64,000 nt of DNA from Xanthomonas theicola (GCF_014236795.1 NZ_CP049017.1:1714001-1778000), one strand, 5' to 3'. Numbered from the stretch's first letter, positions 40,270 to 49,781 are shown. Notes: generated by a model from the letters alone, not told the origin. A program made the numbers and translations.

Positions 40270-42057
40270 TCAGGGCGCGCGCCAGGGCTTGGCCAGCCAC
40301 GCGTCCAGCGCCATCGCCGGCATCGGCCGTGCGATCCAGTAGCCCTGGGCCTCGTCGCAGCCCCAGGCGCGCAGCATCTCGTAGATCTCCTCGGTCTCGA
40401 TGCCTTCGGCCACCACCTGCTGGCCGAAGTCGTGGCCGAGGCGGATCATCGACGGCACGATCATGCTGTCGGTGCGGCTGCTCGGCAGCGAGCGGATGAA
40501 CGACTGGTCGATCTTCAGCGCATTTGCGGGAATGCGCTTGAGGTAGCTGAGGTTGCTATAGCCGGTGCCGAAGTCGTCGATCGCGATCTTCACCCCCAGC
40601 GCACTGATTTCCTGCAACTGTTCGGCCACGCCTTGCGGATGCCGGATCATCGCACTCTCGGTGAATTCGATCTCGATGCGGCCCGGTTCCAGCGCATGGC
40701 GCGCCAGCAGCTCGCGCAGCATGGCGATGAAACCGGCCTGCTCCAGGTCCACCGCCGACACGTTCAGCGCGACGCTGAAGCCATGCCCGCGCTGCTGCCA
40801 GAGCGCGGCCTGGGCGATGCCGGCCTGCAGCACCCAGGCGGTGACCCGACTCATCAGCGCGGTCTTTTCCGCCAGCGGGATGAACTCGTTGGGCGCGACC
40901 GCGCCGAGCAGCGGATGCCGCCAGCGCAGCAGCGCCTCCACGCCGATGCAGTCGCCGCTGTGCATGCTGACGCGCGGCTGGTAGTGCAGGCTCAGTTGGT
41001 CGGGCGCGGCCAGCGCCTCCGGCAGCGCGGCCAGGATGCGGAACGCATTGCGCTGGCTGGCGTCGTGGCTGCGCTCGTACAGGCTCCACGGCTGGCCGTG
41101 CTGACGCGCCATGTCCACCGCGGTGGTCAGCGAGCGCAATGTATGGTTGGCGCTCAGCGCGCCGTCCAGGCGCACCGCGCCGATCGACGCTGTCGCCGCA
41201 TGCGGAATGCCCTGGTGTTCGATCGCGGCGGCGAAGGCGCCGTACACGCGCTCGCAGCGCTGCGCCAGCTGCGCCTGGTCGCCGTCCTTCACCACGAAGG
41301 CGAAACTGGTGGTGTCGATGCGGTAGGCCGGCAGCCCGTCCAGCGCCTCCAGCAGGCGGTCGCGGGTGGCCAGCAGGTAGCCCTCGGCGTATTCCCAGCC
41401 CAGCGCCTTGACCATGTCGCGGAAGTACTCGATGCCGCAGACATCGATCGCCACCCCGGTATCGGGCTGGTTCGCACGCTGCGTCGACATCCACATGCTC
41501 AGGTCTTCGTCGAAGCGGCTGCGGTTGGGCAGCCCGGTCAACGCATCCACGAAACCGGTGTTGCGCAGGGTCTCGATCCGCAGCAGCAGCAGGTCGCGCA
41601 GGTCCTGCAGGGTGCGGCGGGAGGCGTCGTCGAACTCGGCGCGCGGCTCGGTGTCGATCACGCACAGCGTGCCAAGGCTGACGCCGTCGGCCATCAGCAA
41701 GGGCGCGCCGGCGTAGAAGCGCATGTACGGCGGCCCGGTGACCAGCGGATTGTCGCAGAAACGCGGATCCTGTCGCGCGTCGTGCACCAGCATCAGCTCG
41801 GGGTTGTCGATCGCGTAGGCGCAAAAGGCCTGGCTGCGCGGAGTCTGCGCCACGTCCAGGCCGATCCTGGACTTGAACCACTGGCGCTGCTCGTCGATCA
41901 GCGAGACCAGGGCGATCGGCGTGCCCAGGCTGCGCGCGGCCAGCCCGGTGATCAGATCGAACACCCGGTCCGCCGGCGTGTCGAGCAAACACAGCTTGGA
42001 CAGGACGGCCAGTCGGGTGGCTTCGTCGGGACGCGGCGGAGACGGCGAGAGGTGCAT
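40270..42057 (-). CDS. GAF - degenerate GGDEF - EAL cyclic-di-GMP phosphodiesterase
   Basis: The 595-aa cytoplasmic protein has a GAF domain (residues about 20-170: SLIDEQRQWFKSRIGLD, GTLCVIDTEPR), then a GGDEF-fold region in which the catalytic loop is RIDTTSF instead of GGDEF, then an EAL domain from about 340. EAL active-site residues are present: VEALLRWRHP, ALNVSAVDL, IEFTES, AIDDFGTGYSNLSYLKR, KIDQSF, VAEGIET, and the terminal Gln in EAQGYWIARP. It should therefore hydrolyse c-di-GMP, with the GGDEF part as a GTP sensor or scaffold. The GAF signal is unknown. Confidence 0.92.
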   Translation of the reverse strand: MHLSPSPPRPDEATRLAVLSKLCLLDTPADRVFDLITGLAARSLGTPIALVSLIDEQRQWFKSRIGLDVAQTPRSQAFCAYAIDNPELMLVHDARQDPRFCDNPLVTGPPYMRFYAGAPLLMADGVSLGTLCVIDTEPRAEFDDASRRTLQDLRDLLLLRIETLRNTGFVDALTGLPNRSRFDEDLSMWMSTQRANQPDTGVAIDVCGIEYFRDMVKALGWEYAEGYLLATRDRLLEALDGLPAYRIDTTSFAFVVKDGDQAQLAQRCERVYGAFAAAIEHQGIPHAATASIGAVRLDGALSANHTLRSLTTAVDMARQHGQPWSLYERSHDASQRNAFRILAALPEALAAPDQLSLHYQPRVSMHSGDCIGVEALLRWRHPLLGAVAPNEFIPLAEKTALMSRVTAWVLQAGIAQAALWQQRGHGFSVALNVSAVDLEQAGFIAMLRELLARHALEPGRIEIEFTESAMIRHPQGVAEQLQEISALGVKIAIDDFGTGYSNLSYLKRIPANALKIDQSFIRSLPSSRTDSMIVPSMIRLGHDFGQQVVAEGIETEEIYEMLRAWGCDEAQGYWIARPMPAMALDAWLAKPWRAP

Positions 42058-42142
42058 GTCTGGTTAGCGGCCCGCAGACGGACGACTTGAATCCTACCCA
42101 AGGCGCCGTCCGCGCGCATCGAGCGCCGCGGCGGCGGCCCGG

Positions 42143-42709
42143 TCAGCGCGGCCGCTCGCGCTGCGAGCTGGGGCGCTTGAACAGCTTGCGCTGCAGCGAG
42201 CGGCGGTGCATGCCGAGCAGGCGCGCGGCCGCCGAGACGTTGCCGCCGGTCTCGTGCATGGCCTGCTGGATGTGCTCCCACTGCAGCCGGCTCAACGGGG
42301 TCATCGCGTCCGGCAGGTCCGCCGCATCGCCGTCCTCGGCGCTGCCCGCCTCCAGGCTCAGCGCGCGCAGGATCGTCTGCACCGTGGCCGGCTTGGGCAG
42401 GTAGTCGTCGGCGCCGAGTTTGATCGCCTCCACAGCAGTGGCGATGCTGGCATAGCCGGTGACCAGCAGGATGCGCATGTCGGCGCGGATCGCGCGCAGC
42501 GGCTGGATCAGCGCCAGCCCGGATTCGTCGCCGAGCTTGAGGTCGATCAGTGCGTAGTCCGGCGGGGTGGCCGCCGCCAGCGCCAGCGCCGTGGCGCCGC
42601 CGTCGGCGGTCAGCGTCTCCAGCCCGCGGCGGGCAAGAGTGCGTTGCAGGGTGCGCAGGTACAGCGGGTCGTCGTCGACCAGCAGGCCCAGCGGGGCGTC
42701 GATGCTCAT
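42143..42709 (-). CDS. RegA/PrrA-type response regulator
   Basis: The 188-aa regulator starts MSIDAPLGLLVDDDPLYLRT. A receiver with phospho-Asp near residue 55 (YALIDLKLGDESG) and the conserved Lys in DYLPKPATV is followed by a Fis-type HTH (HIQQAMHETGGNVSAAARLL, then GMHRRSLQRKL). That HTH is the hallmark of the ActR/PrrA/RegA redox regulators. Its start overlaps the stop of the kinase gene (ATGA, 42706-42709). Confidence 0.92.
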   Translation of the reverse strand: MSIDAPLGLLVDDDPLYLRTLQRTLARRGLETLTADGGATALALAAATPPDYALIDLKLGDESGLALIQPLRAIRADMRILLVTGYASIATAVEAIKLGADDYLPKPATVQTILRALSLEAGSAEDGDAADLPDAMTPLSRLQWEHIQQAMHETGGNVSAAARLLGMHRRSLQRKLFKRPSSQRERPR

Positions 42710-43938
42710 GCGGGCGTCTCCAGGGCGAGCAGCGGCAGGCGGAAACCGACCCGCGCGCCGTGGTCGGGCGCGGGCTGGGTCCACAGTTCGCCGCCCAGGC
42801 GTTCTATGGTGGCATGCGACAGCGCCAGGCCCACGCCCATGCTGTCGGGCTTGCCGCTGCGGAACAGGGTGGCCGGCAGCGCGACCTGGTTGGCGTCGAA
42901 GCCGCCGCCGTAGTCGCGCACCTCGCCGATCAGTTCGCTGCCGGTGACCCGCACGCTCAGGTCCACCTGCGGCCGGCCGGCGCGTTCGCCGGCGTCGGCG
43001 GCGTTGTTCAGCAGCACCTGCAGCAGGTGGCCGATCGCGCTCTCCAGGCGCAGCTGCAGCGGCGCGTCGTCGTTGCGGCGCAGCTGCACGGTCGGCCGCA
43101 CCAGCTGCCACTGGTGCAGCACGTGCGCCAGCGACACCGTGCCGCCGCCGGCGCGCTGCGCCGGCGCGGCCAGCGCCAGCACCCGTTCGCGGCACTGCAC
43201 CAGCAGTTCGCGCAGGGTTTCCAGGTCCTCGCGCAGTTCCGGCTGCTCGATCTGCTCGACGATGTCGTCGGTGAGCAGGGTCATCGTCGCCAGCGGCGTG
43301 TTCAGCTCGTGCGCGACCGAGGCGGCGTGGGTGGCCAGGGCGACGATGCCCTCGTTGCGGGTGAAGCGCTCGCGCAGCAGCGCCAACTCGCGCTCGCGCT
43401 CGCGCAGCGACAGCGCCAGGCGGGTGGAGAACACCAGCACCACGATGGTGGACAACAGGAAGTTGGCGGCCATGCCCCAGCGCTGCAGGTCCAGCGCCTG
43501 ATGCGGGCCGCGCGGCAGCGGCAGGCCGAACAGCGCGCTGACCGTGTAGCCGGCCACGCAGGCCAGCGCTACCGCCAGCGCCCAGCGCAGCGGCAGCGCC
43601 AACACCGCCAGCGCGATCAGCACCAGGAACAGCGAGCCGAAGGCGTTGCCGATGCCGCCGCTCCAGCCGACCATCCAGGTCAGCACGGTCACGTCGACCA
43701 GGATGTGGCCGAAGGCGGTGGCCGGCGCGGCGGTGTCGGCGTGGCGCAGGCGCAGCTGCGCGTACAGGTTGAACAGGGCCAGCGCGGCCACGCCGGACCA
43801 CAGCGGCGCCTGCGGCAGCGGCAGCCGCATCGCCCAGGTCGCGACCAGGATCGTCGCCGCCTGCCCGGCGGTGGCCAGCCAGCGCAGGCTGCACAGGGTG
43901 CGCAGGAACGAGGCGTCGGTGGAGATCATGGCGCGCAT
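42706..43938 (-). CDS. RegB/PrrB-type membrane sensor histidine kinase
   Basis: The 410-aa kinase has about six N-terminal membrane segments (for example VLIALAVLALPLRWALAVAL) without a periplasmic sensor domain. The H-box AASVAHELNTPLATM, with His near residue 209, is the RegB signature, followed by an ATPase domain (LLNNAADAGERAG, DYGGGF, GVGLALSHATIERLGG). RegB/RegA systems answer to redox or respiratory state. The Cys of the classic RegB redox box is not obvious here. It starts 115 nt from the divergent ispG gene. Confidence 0.9.
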   Translation of the reverse strand: MRAMISTDASFLRTLCSLRWLATAGQAATILVATWAMRLPLPQAPLWSGVAALALFNLYAQLRLRHADTAAPATAFGHILVDVTVLTWMVGWSGGIGNAFGSLFLVLIALAVLALPLRWALAVALACVAGYTVSALFGLPLPRGPHQALDLQRWGMAANFLLSTIVVLVFSTRLALSLRERERELALLRERFTRNEGIVALATHAASVAHELNTPLATMTLLTDDIVEQIEQPELREDLETLRELLVQCRERVLALAAPAQRAGGGTVSLAHVLHQWQLVRPTVQLRRNDDAPLQLRLESAIGHLLQVLLNNAADAGERAGRPQVDLSVRVTGSELIGEVRDYGGGFDANQVALPATLFRSGKPDSMGVGLALSHATIERLGGELWTQPAPDHGARVGFRLPLLALETPA

Positions 43939-44053
43939 CGTATGCGCTGGCGCGCACGGCTGTCTGCGACAAACCGTCGCAGTGCCAGCCGCGCCGCTGA
44001 ACCGGCGCCGGCGGGGAGTGGGGCCGGGGCGCGGCTCACGCTAAAATGCGCGC

Positions 44054-45319
44054 ATGCACGACGCCGTCAGCCGACCCACCCCCCCCTCCGACGCCGCGCC
44101 CTGGGCGCGCCGTCCCACCCAGCCGGTCCGCGTCGGAGGCGTCGTCGTGGGCGGCGGCAAGCCGATCGTGGTGCAGTCGATGACCAACACCGACACCGCC
44201 GACGTGGCCTCCTCGGTCAAGCAGGTCGCCGAGTTGTGGCGCGCCGGGTCGGAGCTGGTGCGGCTGACCGTCAACAACGCCGAGTCGGCCGCGGCGATCC
44301 CGCGCATCGTCGACAAGCTGCGGATGATGGGCATCGAGGTGCCGCTGATCGGCGACTTCCACTACAACGGGCACCAGCTGCTGGCCGCCGAGCCGGCCTG
44401 CGCGCAGGCCTTGGCCAAGTACCGGATCAACCCCGGCAACGTCGGCTTCGGCAAGAAGAAGGACACCCAGTTCGCGCAGCTGATCGAATTCGCGCTGCAG
44501 TACGACAAGCCGGTGCGCATCGGCGCCAACTGGGGCTCGCTGGACCAGGCCCTGGCGGCGCAGCTGATGGACGAGAATTCGCGCCGCGACACGCCCTGGG
44601 ACGCCGGCCGGGTGCTGCGCGAGGCGCTGATCCGCTCGGCGCTGGATTCGGCCGAGCGCGCGGTGGAACTGGGCATGGGCCGCGACCGCATCGTGCTCAG
44701 CTGCAAGGTCAGCGGCGTGCAGGAACTGATCGCGGTGTACCGCGACTTGGCGCAGCGCTCGGATTTCGCGCTGCACCTGGGCCTGACCGAGGCCGGCATC
44801 GGCAGCAAGGGCATCGTCGCCTCCAGCGCCGCGCTGGCGGTGCTGATGCAGGAAGGTATCGGCGACACCATCCGCATCTCGCTGACGCCCGAGCCGGGCC
44901 AGTCGCGCACGCAGGAGGTGATCGTCGCCCAGGAGCTGCTGCAGACCACCGGCCAGCGCGCCTTCACCCCGCTGGTCACCGCCTGCCCGGGCTGCGGCCG
45001 CACCACCTCCGAGTTCTTCCAGGAGCTGGCCAAGGTGGTGCAGAACCACGTCCGCGCGAAGATGCCGGTGTGGAAGATGACCCATCCCGGCGCCGAGAAC
45101 ATGACCCTGGCGGTGATGGGCTGCGTGGTCAACGGGCCGGGCGAATCGCGCCATGCCAACATCGGCATCTCGCTGCCGGGCACTGGCGAGGCGCCATCGG
45201 CGCCGGTGTTCGTCGACGGCGAGAAGAAGATCACCCTGCGCGGAGAGAACATCGCCCACGAGTTCGTCGCCCTGATCGACGACTATGTCGAAAGAAAGTA
45301 TGTCCGCCGCGCCGGGTGA
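44054..45319 (+). CDS. ispG: 4-hydroxy-3-methylbut-2-enyl-diphosphate synthase
   Basis: IspG (GcpE) reduces MEcPP to HMBPP in the MEP isoprenoid pathway using a 4Fe-4S cluster. The 421-aa protein starts [70 protein letters not shown] and the cluster motifs [16 protein letters not shown] and [18 protein letters not shown] are present. The next gene overlaps its end. Confidence 0.97.
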   Translation: MHDAVSRPTPPSDAAPWARRPTQPVRVGGVVVGGGKPIVVQSMTNTDTADVASSVKQVAELWRAGSELVRLTVNNAESAAAIPRIVDKLRMMGIEVPLIGDFHYNGHQLLAAEPACAQALAKYRINPGNVGFGKKKDTQFAQLIEFALQYDKPVRIGANWGSLDQALAAQLMDENSRRDTPWDAGRVLREALIRSALDSAERAVELGMGRDRIVLSCKVSGVQELIAVYRDLAQRSDFALHLGLTEAGIGSKGIVASSAALAVLMQEGIGDTIRISLTPEPGQSRTQEVIVAQELLQTTGQRAFTPLVTACPGCGRTTSEFFQELAKVVQNHVRAKMPVWKMTHPGAENMTLAVMGCVVNGPGESRHANIGISLPGTGEAPSAPVFVDGEKKITLRGENIAHEFVALIDDYVERKYVRRAG

Positions 45320-46034
45320 GACGCAGGCCGAGCAGGCCGCCGGCCTGCGTCACTGGCTGCGCCGCAACGCATGGCGCATCGGTCTGCTGTTCGCCGGCCT
45401 GCTGCTGCCGCTGGGCGTGTTCGTCGCGCTGGCCGACGAGGTCCACGAACTGGAGAACTTCTATTTCGACGAACCGCTGCTGTGGAGCATGCGCGGCCTG
45501 GCCACGCCCGGCTGGGACCGGTTCTTCAGCGTCGTCACCGCGGCCGGCTACCAGTACGGGGTGATCCCGCTGGACACGCTGCTGGTGCTGTTGTTGCTGG
45601 GCCTGCGGCGCTGGCGCGAGGCGCTGTTCGCCGGATTCTCGTGTGTCGGCTCGGCGCTGCTGAACATGGGCGCCAAGCAGTTCTTCCAGCGCGACCGCCC
45701 CAGCCTGTGGGAGTCGATCGCGCCGGAGCATACCTTCAGCTTTCCCAGCGGCCACGCGATGGGTTCGATGACCCTGGCCGCGGTGCTGGTCGCGCTGGCC
45801 TGGCGCACCCGCTGGCGCTGGCCGGTGCTGCTGCTGGCGGGCACGTTCACGCTGCTGGTCGGCCTGTCGCGGATCTACCTGGGCGTACATTACCCTTCCG
45901 ACATTCTTGGCGGCTGGTGCGCGGCGCTGGCCTGGGTGGTCGGGCTGTACCTGCTGATGTTCCAAGGCGGGCGGCGTCCGCGCTGGCGGCATCGGCGTGT
46001 CGCGGCGGCCGTTCCCGGCCGAGCTTCGCGCTGA
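45285..46034 (+). CDS. PAP2-family membrane phosphatase
   Basis: The 249-aa protein has several membrane segments and the three PAP2 motifs: [20 protein letters not shown] with the catalytic His, and [16 protein letters not shown]. Such enzymes act on undecaprenyl pyrophosphate, PGP or phosphatidate at the membrane; the substrate is open. The start at 45285 overlaps ispG by 35 nt; an ATG at 45300 after AAAGAAAG is an equally good start ([14 protein letters not shown]). From 46035 to 46187 I see only unassigned sequence before the IS3 end. Confidence 0.88.
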   Translation: MSKESMSAAPGETQAEQAAGLRHWLRRNAWRIGLLFAGLLLPLGVFVALADEVHELENFYFDEPLLWSMRGLATPGWDRFFSVVTAAGYQYGVIPLDTLLVLLLLGLRRWREALFAGFSCVGSALLNMGAKQFFQRDRPSLWESIAPEHTFSFPSGHAMGSMTLAAVLVALAWRTRWRWPVLLLAGTFTLLVGLSRIYLGVHYPSDILGGWCAALAWVVGLYLLMFQGGRRPRWRHRRVAAAVPGRASR

Positions 46035-46213
46035 GGGATGGACCTCGGTGTTTCCAGCAGCCGAGCATGATCCTCTGGTCCGTCCGCGGCCAGTTCGATT
46101 TGCCCATCTTGATGGTGTAGGGACATCCCTCGTTCCCTTGCAAGGCGGCCAACGTCTGGCGCATGACAAACAGGACGGACGAGGAAGTGGACCGGCCAGA
46201 TTTCCGTAGACAC

Positions 46214-47065
46214 TCAGTCGCCGCTCTGCGCGTAGCGCCTTTCAAACTCTACCGGTGACACGCCGCCAGCGGAACCATGCCGGCGGATCGGGTTGTAGAA
46301 CATCTCGATATAGTCGAACACGTCCGATGCCGCCATGGCGCGTGTCGGGTAGATCCGACGCTTGATACGTTCCTTCTTCAAGACGCTGAAGAAGCTCTCG
46401 GCCACGGCGTTGTCATGGCAGTTCCCGCGTCGGCTCATGCTCGGCACCATCCGGTGCGCCTTCAGGAACGACTGCCAATCGCTGCTGGTGAACTGCCAGC
46501 CCTGGTCGGAGTGCACCATCACGCCAGGACCGGGCTTGCGCCGCCACGCCGCTGCCACCAGTGCCTGCAGCACCAGATCGCTGGTCATTGTCGAAGCGGT
46601 TGCCCAACCCACGATCTGGCGCCAATACAGCTCCATTACCGCTGCCAAGAACAGCCAGCCCTCGTAGGTGCGGATATAGGTGATGTCCGTGACCCAGACC
46701 TTGTTCGGGGCCTGCGGAATGAAGTCCCGGTTGAGCACATTCGCCACCACGCCGACCGGACCTCCCCGCTAACGCGGCTTGCTGCCGTAGCCAACCTGCG
46801 CTCGCAAGCCTTCGGCCTTCATCAAGCGCCGCACCCGGTGACGGCTGCAACGCTCGCCGGCCTCACGCAGATCCAGGGTGAGCTTGCGATAGCCGTACAC
46901 CGCGCCGCTGGCCAGCCAGTGGTGCTTGATCAGGCCCAGCAAGCGCTGGTCCTCGCGTTCGCGGACGCTGGTGCCGTTGCGCAGCCAGGCCTAGTAACCA
47001 CTGCGATGCACGCCCAGCACCCGGCACATCGTCGCCAGACGAAACTCCCGGACGTGCGCACGCAT
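46214..47065 (-). pseudogene. IS3 orfB (copy 2) with the same two in-frame TAG codons
   Basis: The coding strand matches copy 1, with Ile instead of Leu in VTDITYIRTYEG. TAG occurs at 46991-46993 (GYYAW motif) and 46769-46771. Because both stops are shared, they existed before the two copies separated. Confidence 0.85.
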
Positions 47066-47082
47066 GAACGCGTACTTCGCCC

Positions 47083-47364
47083 TTACCCCTTGGCAAAGTA
47101 CGCGGCGGCTTTTTCTAGGATGTCGCGCTCCTCGGTTACCCGCCTCAGTTCGGCCTTGAGCCGGCGAATCTCCGCTGAGTCGGTCGACGCCGCTGCAGCG
47201 CCGGCTGCCGGCGCCATCTTCCTGGCGGCCTGCACCCACCCGTATAGCGTGTGCTTGGGAATCCCGATTCGGGAGGCCACATCCACCACCGTGAAGCCGC
47301 GTTCGATCACCTGCTTCACCGCCTCGGCCCGGAACTCATCCGTGTACTGCTTGCTGTTGCCCAT
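47083..47364 (-). CDS. IS3 OrfA (copy 2)
   Basis: Identical in translation to OrfA of copy 1 (MGNSKQYTDEFRAEAVKQVI start, HTH and zipper). The slippery A5G near its end is conserved. Confidence 0.85.
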   Translation of the reverse strand: MGNSKQYTDEFRAEAVKQVIERGFTVVDVASRIGIPKHTLYGWVQAARKMAPAAGAAAASTDSAEIRRLKAELRRVTEERDILEKAAAYFAKG

Positions 47365-47427
47365 AAACACCTCGGTCATTGCCATCAATTATGGCGTCCG
47401 GATGTCTACGAAAGGCTGGCCGGTCCA

Positions 47428-47535
47428 CAGCGACCACCAGGACAGGTCAGCGGCCGGGAACTGGTGGCCCTCGGGGGTGACCAGGACGCCGCCGGCGACA
47501 TGGAAATCACGCCACTGGTGGCCCAAGCAACACAT
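47428..47535 (-). pseudogene. Fragment of a DUF3653-like phage regulator
   Basis: The minus strand reads GHQWRDFHVAGGVLVTPEGH and QFPAADLSWWSLW before the IS3 boundary. A Trp/aromatic, xLVTPEG, xxWWSL pattern is typical of DUF3653-type proteins of Xanthomonas phages, found at the position of the RstR repressor. Only this part remains. From 47536 to 47830 I see no further gene except the leader of the ssDNA-binding gene. Confidence 0.35.
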
Positions 47536-48009
47536 CACCCTGGTCAACCGCTTTTGCAGTTGACCGGGATGCGTGATCCAGGCGGAGGGGATATCGCAGA
47601 TATCCCTGGATGCCTGGGAGCAGCACGGTCCGCCCCGGCCTGCTGTGCTCCCCAGCTGTAGAGGAGGGCTCCGGGCGGCAGATGGCAAGCCTCGCGTCAC
47701 GGGTCAACGAGCTTCTCCCCACTACCTCCTTTGGGGGGGTAGGGGGGGACTTAGCTTGACCCCACAGTACCGCCCGAAATTTGCAGAGACGCCTCACAAA
47801 TCCATCAATTGAATCAAAGGGAAAATCACCATGAACGCTCCGAAGATCACGATTAACAGCTCCGTCGAGACCCGTACCGTCACAACTGCCAAGGGCATGC
47901 AGAAAGCCATTTACAGCCAGCGTGCCACGCTCGAGACCGAAGCCATGCGTATTCAGGTTGAAGTTGAGGTCGATGGCCTGGACAAGGGTTACCCCGTCGG
48001 TGCTGTTAA

Positions 48010-49109
48010 GGAAGGTCTGAACAACGTTCCAGACCACATACATTCCGGCATCTTGAACGCCAGGAACGCGTAAAGCGGGTTTGTCGGACGAGGTTTTGCG
48101 CTTTTCTGGCGACGTATCCCGCGCCAGGCAGCATTCCCCCCTGGCCGGCAGCAACTGCCGGCGCGCCATCCATCGATTGGAGAGCGCAAACAACGTCAGC
48201 ACCTGCGCCGTGTTCTTGGCTAGGCCCCGATAGCGGACCTTGGTGTAACCGAACTGGCGTTTGATCACCCGGAATGGATGCTCCACCTTCGCGCGTACGC
48301 TGGCCTTGAAGTGTTCCCAACGCGTTTGCCGGGCACGCTCGCGTTGATTGCCGATGGCTTGGATCGTCGAGGGTCTGGCGGCAATGAAGAATGCTGCCTT
48401 GCAGTTTTGCAGTTCGTCGCGTTTGTCCGCACCGCTATCGCCGCTATCGCCGAACACGCTGTCTTCTTTGCCATGCAGCAAGGCGTGCGTCACCGTGACA
48501 TCGGCGACATTGGCGGCCGTGCAACGGACCTGGTGCACCAACCCGGAAAACGCATCCACGCCGATGTGCGCCTTCATCCCGAAATACCACTGATTGCCCT
48601 TCTTGGTCTGATGCATCTCAGGGTCACGCGCATGGTCGGCATTCTTGGTCGAACTGGGTGCGGCGATCAGCGTCGCATCGACAATCGTGCCCGACCGCAG
48701 GCTCTGGCCCTTGCGCGCCAGATGCGCGTTGACCGCTGCCAACATCCGCGCGGCGAGGCCATCGGTTTCCAGCAGGCGGCGAAAGTTAAGAATCGTGGTC
48801 TCCTCGGGAACGTTGTCCAAGCCACCGAGCTGGGCAAAACGACGCAAGCTCGGGATCTCGTGCAACGCTTCTTCCATCGCCGGATCGCTCAACGCATACC
48901 ACTGCTGCAACAGATGAATCCGCAACATCGTCGCCAATGCGTACGGCGGCCGACCTGGACGCCCCGACACCGGATAGTGCGGTGCGATCAGCCCCAGCAA
49001 TTGCTTCCATGGGACGACCTGCTCCATCTCGGCAAGGAAGATCTCACGGCGCCCCCGCTTACGCTTGCCCAGGCCCTCAGCATCACCAAACGTCAGTTGC
49101 GTGGCCCAT
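48010..49109 (-). pseudogene. IS5-family transposase with damaged start and no internal stop
   Basis: The coding frame contains TQLTFGDAEGLGKRKRGRRE, MEQVVPWKQLLGLIAPHYPV, DATLIAAPSSTKN and KVEHPFRVIKRQFGYTKVRY, a full DDE_Tnp_1 protein. The ATG at 49109 is followed by GGGCC, where one fewer G would put it in frame, so the normal start appears lost by a 1-nt insertion; an internal ATG (49027) would give a shortened protein. The motif SGYTGADKR is SGDSGADKR here. The frame has no stop before the IS end and runs into the ssDNA-binding gene antisense. Confidence 0.7.
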
Positions 49110-49164
49110 CCCTCTACGTGAGCGAATAGTGTCGCTCATCTGCGGTGTGTTGTTCAGACCTTCC
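48010..49164 (-). mobile_element. IS5-family element, 1155 bp, with TTAA target duplication
   Basis: The ends GGAAGGTCTGAACAAC (48010) and its inverted partner GTTGTTCAGACCTTCC (to 49164) are perfect over at least 16 bp. TTAA lies outside both ends (48006-48009 and 49165-49168). It is related to but distinct from the 1162-bp copies A and B. Confidence 0.95.
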
Positions 49165-49291
49165 TTAAGGAATGGGATGTGACGACTGACCTCGTGCCGG
49201 GCCGTTACGGCATCGAGTTGGCTCGCCGCATGACGCTGGTCGATCTGGCCAACTCGGTCCGCCCGCAGCCGTCCAAGGCGGCTTGATCGTC

Positions 49292-49495
49292 ATGGCCGTA
49301 TTCGTCCCCGCCTGTCTAGAGCGCGATTTTGATGCGCAGACGGGGACGTGCTCGGCCCCGATCTGGATACCGCAGCCGTCGTTGTTGCCGGGACTGACGG
49401 TTGCGGATGCCCAATCCATCGGGCAAGCCATCGTGCTGCTGTGGGCGGTGGCATTCGTGTTCCGGCTTATTCGTAAGGTAATTCAGCGATCCTAA
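49292..49495 (+). CDS. Small phage membrane protein, 67 aa
   Basis: It starts MAVFVPACLERDFDAQTGTC and has one C-terminal membrane helix (SIGQAIVLLWAVAFVFRLIR) followed by a basic tail. It lies 5 nt after the ssDNA-binding gene and before the major coat gene, where inoviruses encode minor virion-tip proteins (pVII/pIX class). The exact counterpart is uncertain. Confidence 0.7.
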   Translation: MAVFVPACLERDFDAQTGTCSAPIWIPQPSLLPGLTVADAQSIGQAIVLLWAVAFVFRLIRKVIQRS

Positions 49496-49512
49496 TCCTT
49501 AAGGAGGATGTA

Positions 49513-49737
49513 ATGCGTACTGCTTTTATTAATTACAAGACCAAACTTGCTTTTATTGGCACGGCGGCTGTCGTATCAGCTCCTGCATTTGCCGCCGGTG
49601 GCGGTGGCGGTGTCGATGTTTCTGCGGTGGTGGCCGCGATCAATGGTGCAGCAGCTCCTATCGCCAGCATCGGTGCGGCCGTGTTGATCGTGATGGTCGG
49701 TATCAAGGTCTACAAGTGGGTGCGTCGAGCGATGTAA
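49513..49737 (+). CDS. Filamentous phage major coat protein (pVIII-type)
   Basis: The 74-aa precursor starts MRTAFINYKTKLAFIGTAAV. The signal peptide ends APAFA, with cleavage expected after Ala27. The mature part has a Gly-rich N-terminus, a hydrophobic helix (IASIGAAVLIVMVGIKVY) and the basic end KWVRRAM that contacts DNA. A GGAGG ribosome binding site is at 49502-49506, and a strong terminator follows. Confidence 0.93.
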   Translation: MRTAFINYKTKLAFIGTAAVVSAPAFAAGGGGGVDVSAVVAAINGAAAPIASIGAAVLIVMVGIKVYKWVRRAM

Positions 49738-49742
49738 CGACT

Positions 49743-49781
49743 ACCGGCGGGCAGGGCCGACACCCTCCCGCCGGTCTTTTT
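49743..49781 (+). terminator. Phage terminator after the major coat gene
   Basis: ACCGGCGGG and CCCGCCGGT form a 9-bp stem around 15 nt, followed by C and five T residues. Inoviruses typically terminate strongly after the coat gene to limit pIII transcription. Confidence 0.88.

Larger units (their letters stand above)
46188..47427 (-). mobile_element. IS3-family element, copy 2, 1240 bp
   Basis: The ends are TGGACCGGCCAGAT at 46188 and the complement of TGGACCGGCCAGCC ending at 47427. It is inverted relative to copy 1 at 19968-21207. No target duplication is visible: GAAG lies outside the left end and CAGC outside the right. It separates the PAP2 gene side from the prophage. Confidence 0.95.
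47831..49286 (+). pseudogene. Filamentous-phage ssDNA-binding protein gene split by an IS5-family element
   Basis: The 5' part (47831-48009) encodes MNAPKITINSSVETRTVTTA and continues to GYPVGAVK. Removing the IS and one TTAA copy restores the frame into EWDVTTDLVPGRYGIELARR and ends PQPSKAA at the TGA 49284-49286, for a 98-aa product. Size, position upstream of the coat genes and the acidic/basic pattern fit the phage gene V protein that coats the single-stranded genome. Without the repair only a truncated, altered protein (ending ILNARNA) can be made. Confidence 0.8.

Noticed and set aside
42550..45564. 1004-codon open frame running across the regB antisense and ispG regions
   Set aside because: It spans two real genes in a wrong frame and has only shadow composition.
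46035..46187. Short coding-like stretch between the PAP2 gene and IS3 copy 2 (minus strand, FVMRQTLAALQGNEG)
   Set aside because: It has no start context, is truncated by the IS and matches no family I recognise.
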